Shown here: one piece after another, positions 6,209 through 7,538 of the stretch
Layout: each line of letters starts with the position of its first letter
Position numbering within the stretch: the first letter of the stretch is position 1
Assembly: GCA_003484785.1 (NCBI GenBank)
Contig: DNAD01000166.1
Coordinates: 6,991-14,528, forward strand
DNA from: Lachnospiraceae bacterium
GTDB taxonomy: Bacteria; Bacillota; Clostridia; Lachnospirales; Lachnospiraceae
Length of the DNA: 7,538 nt
Direction: 5' to 3'
Position numbers and translations under genes: made by a program
The notes under the pieces: model-generated
What the model was told of the DNA's origin: nothing
The model's database searches: none
The model's input: only the letters and a program-made list of their open reading frames with translations

Positions 6209-6231
6209 ATTTCCTGAAACGCCTGTTTATC

Positions 6232-6435
6232 CTAAGCCCTGGCCTTCTCTGTGATGACCGTCTGGATTCTCGCGATATTTCTTCTTACTTCCTTGATCCT
6301 GCTGGTATTGTCAAGCTGGTTGGTTGCGTTCTGGAATCTCAAATTGAAAAGCTCTTTCTTGGCCGCTACCAGATCTTCGTTCAGCTCCGATGCTGATTTA
6401 CCTTTAAGTTCTTCCACATAGGTCTTATTTTTCAT
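6232..6435 (-). CDS. rpmC: 50S ribosomal protein L29
   Basis: L29 lies at the polypeptide exit tunnel next to L23, where SRP and trigger factor dock. The 67 residues form the expected two long helices: YVEELKGKSASELNEDLVAA, then the conserved KKELFNLRFQNATNQLDN and RIKEVRRNIARIQTVI. The start ATG (6433–6435) shares its A with the rplP stop in a TAATG overlap, so translation is probably coupled to rplP. The stop is TAG. The next gene, rpsQ, is 153 bases away, in contrast to the tight upstream junction. Confidence 0.97.
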   Translation of the reverse strand: MKNKTYVEELKGKSASELNEDLVAAKKELFNLRFQNATNQLDNTSRIKEVRRNIARIQTVITEKARA

Positions 6436-6863
6436 TATGATGCACCGCCTTCCAAGTCTGCCTTAGAGACAATCTTACATTTTACGGGAAGCTTGTGCGT
6501 AGCCAGACGCAGCGCCTCCTTCGCGATTTCCTCCGAAACTCCCGCGATCTCGAACATTACACGTCCGGGCTTAACGACCGCTACCCAGTACTCAACAGCT
6601 CCCTTACCGGATCCCATACGGGTTCCGAGAGGCTTTGTGGTAACGGGCTTATCGGGGAAGATTTTGATCCAAACCTTACCGCCACGCTTAATGTAACGGG
6701 TCATTGCAACTCTGGCTGCCTCTATCTGGTTCGACTTGATCCAGGCGGGCTCGGTTGCGATTATACCATAATCGCCGTAAGCAAGGACATTTCCTCTTGT
6801 AGCCTTACCCTTCATACTGCCGCGGAACTGCTTACGACGTTTTACTCTTTTAGGCATTAACAT
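6435..6863 (-). CDS. rplP: 50S ribosomal protein L16
   Basis: L16 helps position tRNA at the A site and completes peptidyl-transferase-centre assembly. The 142 residues start [15 protein letters not shown]. The family core [20 protein letters not shown] and the following [20 protein letters not shown] are present at about residues 67–106. The ATG at 6861–6863 comes one base after the rpsC stop. The likely ribosome binding site, GGGAG, lies inside the last codons of rpsC, 11 bases upstream. An alternative ATG at 6857 (MPKR) is farther from it. The stop overlaps the rpmC start. Confidence 0.97.
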   Translation of the reverse strand: MLMPKRVKRRKQFRGSMKGKATRGNVLAYGDYGIIATEPAWIKSNQIEAARVAMTRYIKRGGKVWIKIFPDKPVTTKPLGTRMGSGKGAVEYWVAVVKPGRVMFEIAGVSEEIAKEALRLATHKLPVKCKIVSKADLEGGAS

Positions 6864-6864
6864 T

Positions 6865-7538
6865 TTAGTTCACGCTCCCTTCCTTACGGTTTCCCTGCTG
6901 GGTTCTGCCGGAATGCTCCTGTGAGCCGCCCGCAAATGAATCTCCGCGGGACTCTTCCTTATTCTTTGAAGGAAGGATCTCGCCCTTATAAATCCACACC
7001 TTTACGCCAAGCTTTCCGTAGGTGGTATCAGCCTCGGCAAATCCGTAGTCTATATCGGCCCTTAAGGTCTGAAGAGGTATCGTACCCTCTGAATAGGTCT
7101 CGCCTCTTGCGATATCTGCGCCGCCCAGACGACCGGAAACCGTAGTCTTGATTCCCAGGGCTCCCGACTTGAGAGTTCTGGAGATGGCTGACTTCATGGC
7201 CTTTCTGAAGGTTATACGGTTCTCAAGCTGCTGTGCGATGTTCTCTGCAACGAGCTGAGCCTCTCTGTCGGGCCTCTTGATCTCCTTGATGTCTACAATA
7301 AGCTTCTTGTCGGTATATTTCTGAAGCTTTTTCTTTGTGTTCTCGATCTCCTGACCGCCCTTTCCGATGATCACACCGGGCTTTGCGGTGAAGATTATCA
7401 CCTTTACCCTGTCAGAAGCTCTCTCTATCTCTATCTTGGAAACACCGGCGTTGGCTAATTTCTTCTTTAAGTAGGTCCTGATGTTATAGTCCTCTACCAG
7501 ATAATCGGCAAATTCCTTTTCAGCATACCATCTGGAAT
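6865..7538 (-). CDS. rpsC: 30S ribosomal protein S3 (N-terminus beyond the window)
   Basis: S3 forms part of the mRNA entry tunnel and its helicase activity. The frame is open to the window edge, giving 223 residues. By comparison with E. coli S3, roughly 20 N-terminal residues are missing. The first visible residues are [20 protein letters not shown]. The KH domain has [11 protein letters not shown] followed by the loop IIGKGG. The C-terminal domain includes the family's [13 protein letters not shown] and ends at [17 protein letters not shown] further hydrophilic tail of about 32 residues follows, rich in G, S, E, Q, R and K and without predicted structure. Any start at the internal GTG near 7401 is an artefact of truncation. 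The stop TAA is one base from rplP. Confidence 0.97.
   Translation of the reverse strand, partial: SRWYAEKEFADYLVEDYNIRTYLKKKLANAGVSKIEIERASDRVKVIIFTAKPGVIIGKGGQEIENTKKKLQKYTDKKLIVDIKEIKRPDREAQLVAENIAQQLENRITFRKAMKSAISRTLKSGALGIKTTVSGRLGGADIARGETYSEGTIPLQTLRADIDYGFAEADTTYGKLGVKVWIYKGEILPSKNKEESRGDSFAGGSQEHSGRTQQGNRKEGSVN

Noticed and set aside
6757..6775. Perfect 8-bp palindrome (GCGATTAT/ATAATCGC) with a TATAAT-like box on the minus strand
   Set aside because: It lies inside rplP codons for the conserved L16 GDYGIIAT stretch and has no matching -35 box at proper spacing; probably dictated by the protein sequence.
1..7538. CRISPR array, tRNA, rRNA, transposase or other novel protein system
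   Set aside because: Nearly all sequence is accounted for by fifteen known genes and the described spacers; no such signals seen on either strand.

Overview
The window is a segment of the S10–spc ribosomal-protein supercluster. It is transcribed entirely from the minus strand, so it reads from high to low coordinates. In transcription order it holds rpsC (5' end outside the window), rplP, rpmC, rpsQ, rplN, rplX, rplE, rpsN (zinc type), rpsH, rplF, rplR, rpsE, rpmD, rplO and secY. This is the standard bacterial order with no gene missing or inserted. The products, the AGGAGG-type ribosome binding sites, the 61-residue four-cysteine S14 and the wording of S5, L16 and SecY fit a Firmicute. Lachnospiraceae (the Butyrivibrio/Roseburia neighbourhood) is my best guess from memory of those proteins, with moderate base composition. 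I did not search any database.

Layout: rpsC, rplP and rpmC are nearly continuous, with a TAATG overlap at rplP/rpmC. A 153-bp spacer with three predicted hairpins then leads to rpsQ. rplN, rplX and rplE follow, and rplE starts with TTG. A 113-bp spacer carrying a repeat leads to rpsN, a 73-bp spacer with a long inverted repeat leads to rpsH, and a 151-bp spacer leads to rplF. rplR, rpsE and rpmD are tightly packed. A 110-bp spacer leads to rplO, which overlaps secY in a TAATG. Past secY is a 14-bp perfect palindrome.

The proteins work together: they are small- and large-subunit ribosomal proteins made in proportion, followed by the Sec translocon channel to which ribosomes dock. The coding content is ordinary. 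The notable content is in the spacers. A 67-bp nested-hairpin repeat is present twice (4421–4487 and 6091–6157, 62 of 67 bases identical). The palindrome after secY shares 11 bases of its outer stem. The palindrome's flank also shares a 13-base module (12 of 13) with the rpmC–rpsQ spacer. This looks like a family of modular palindromic elements lodged between essential, co-transcribed genes. Whether they are mobile REP/MITE-like units or RNA regulatory or processing elements cannot be settled from this window.
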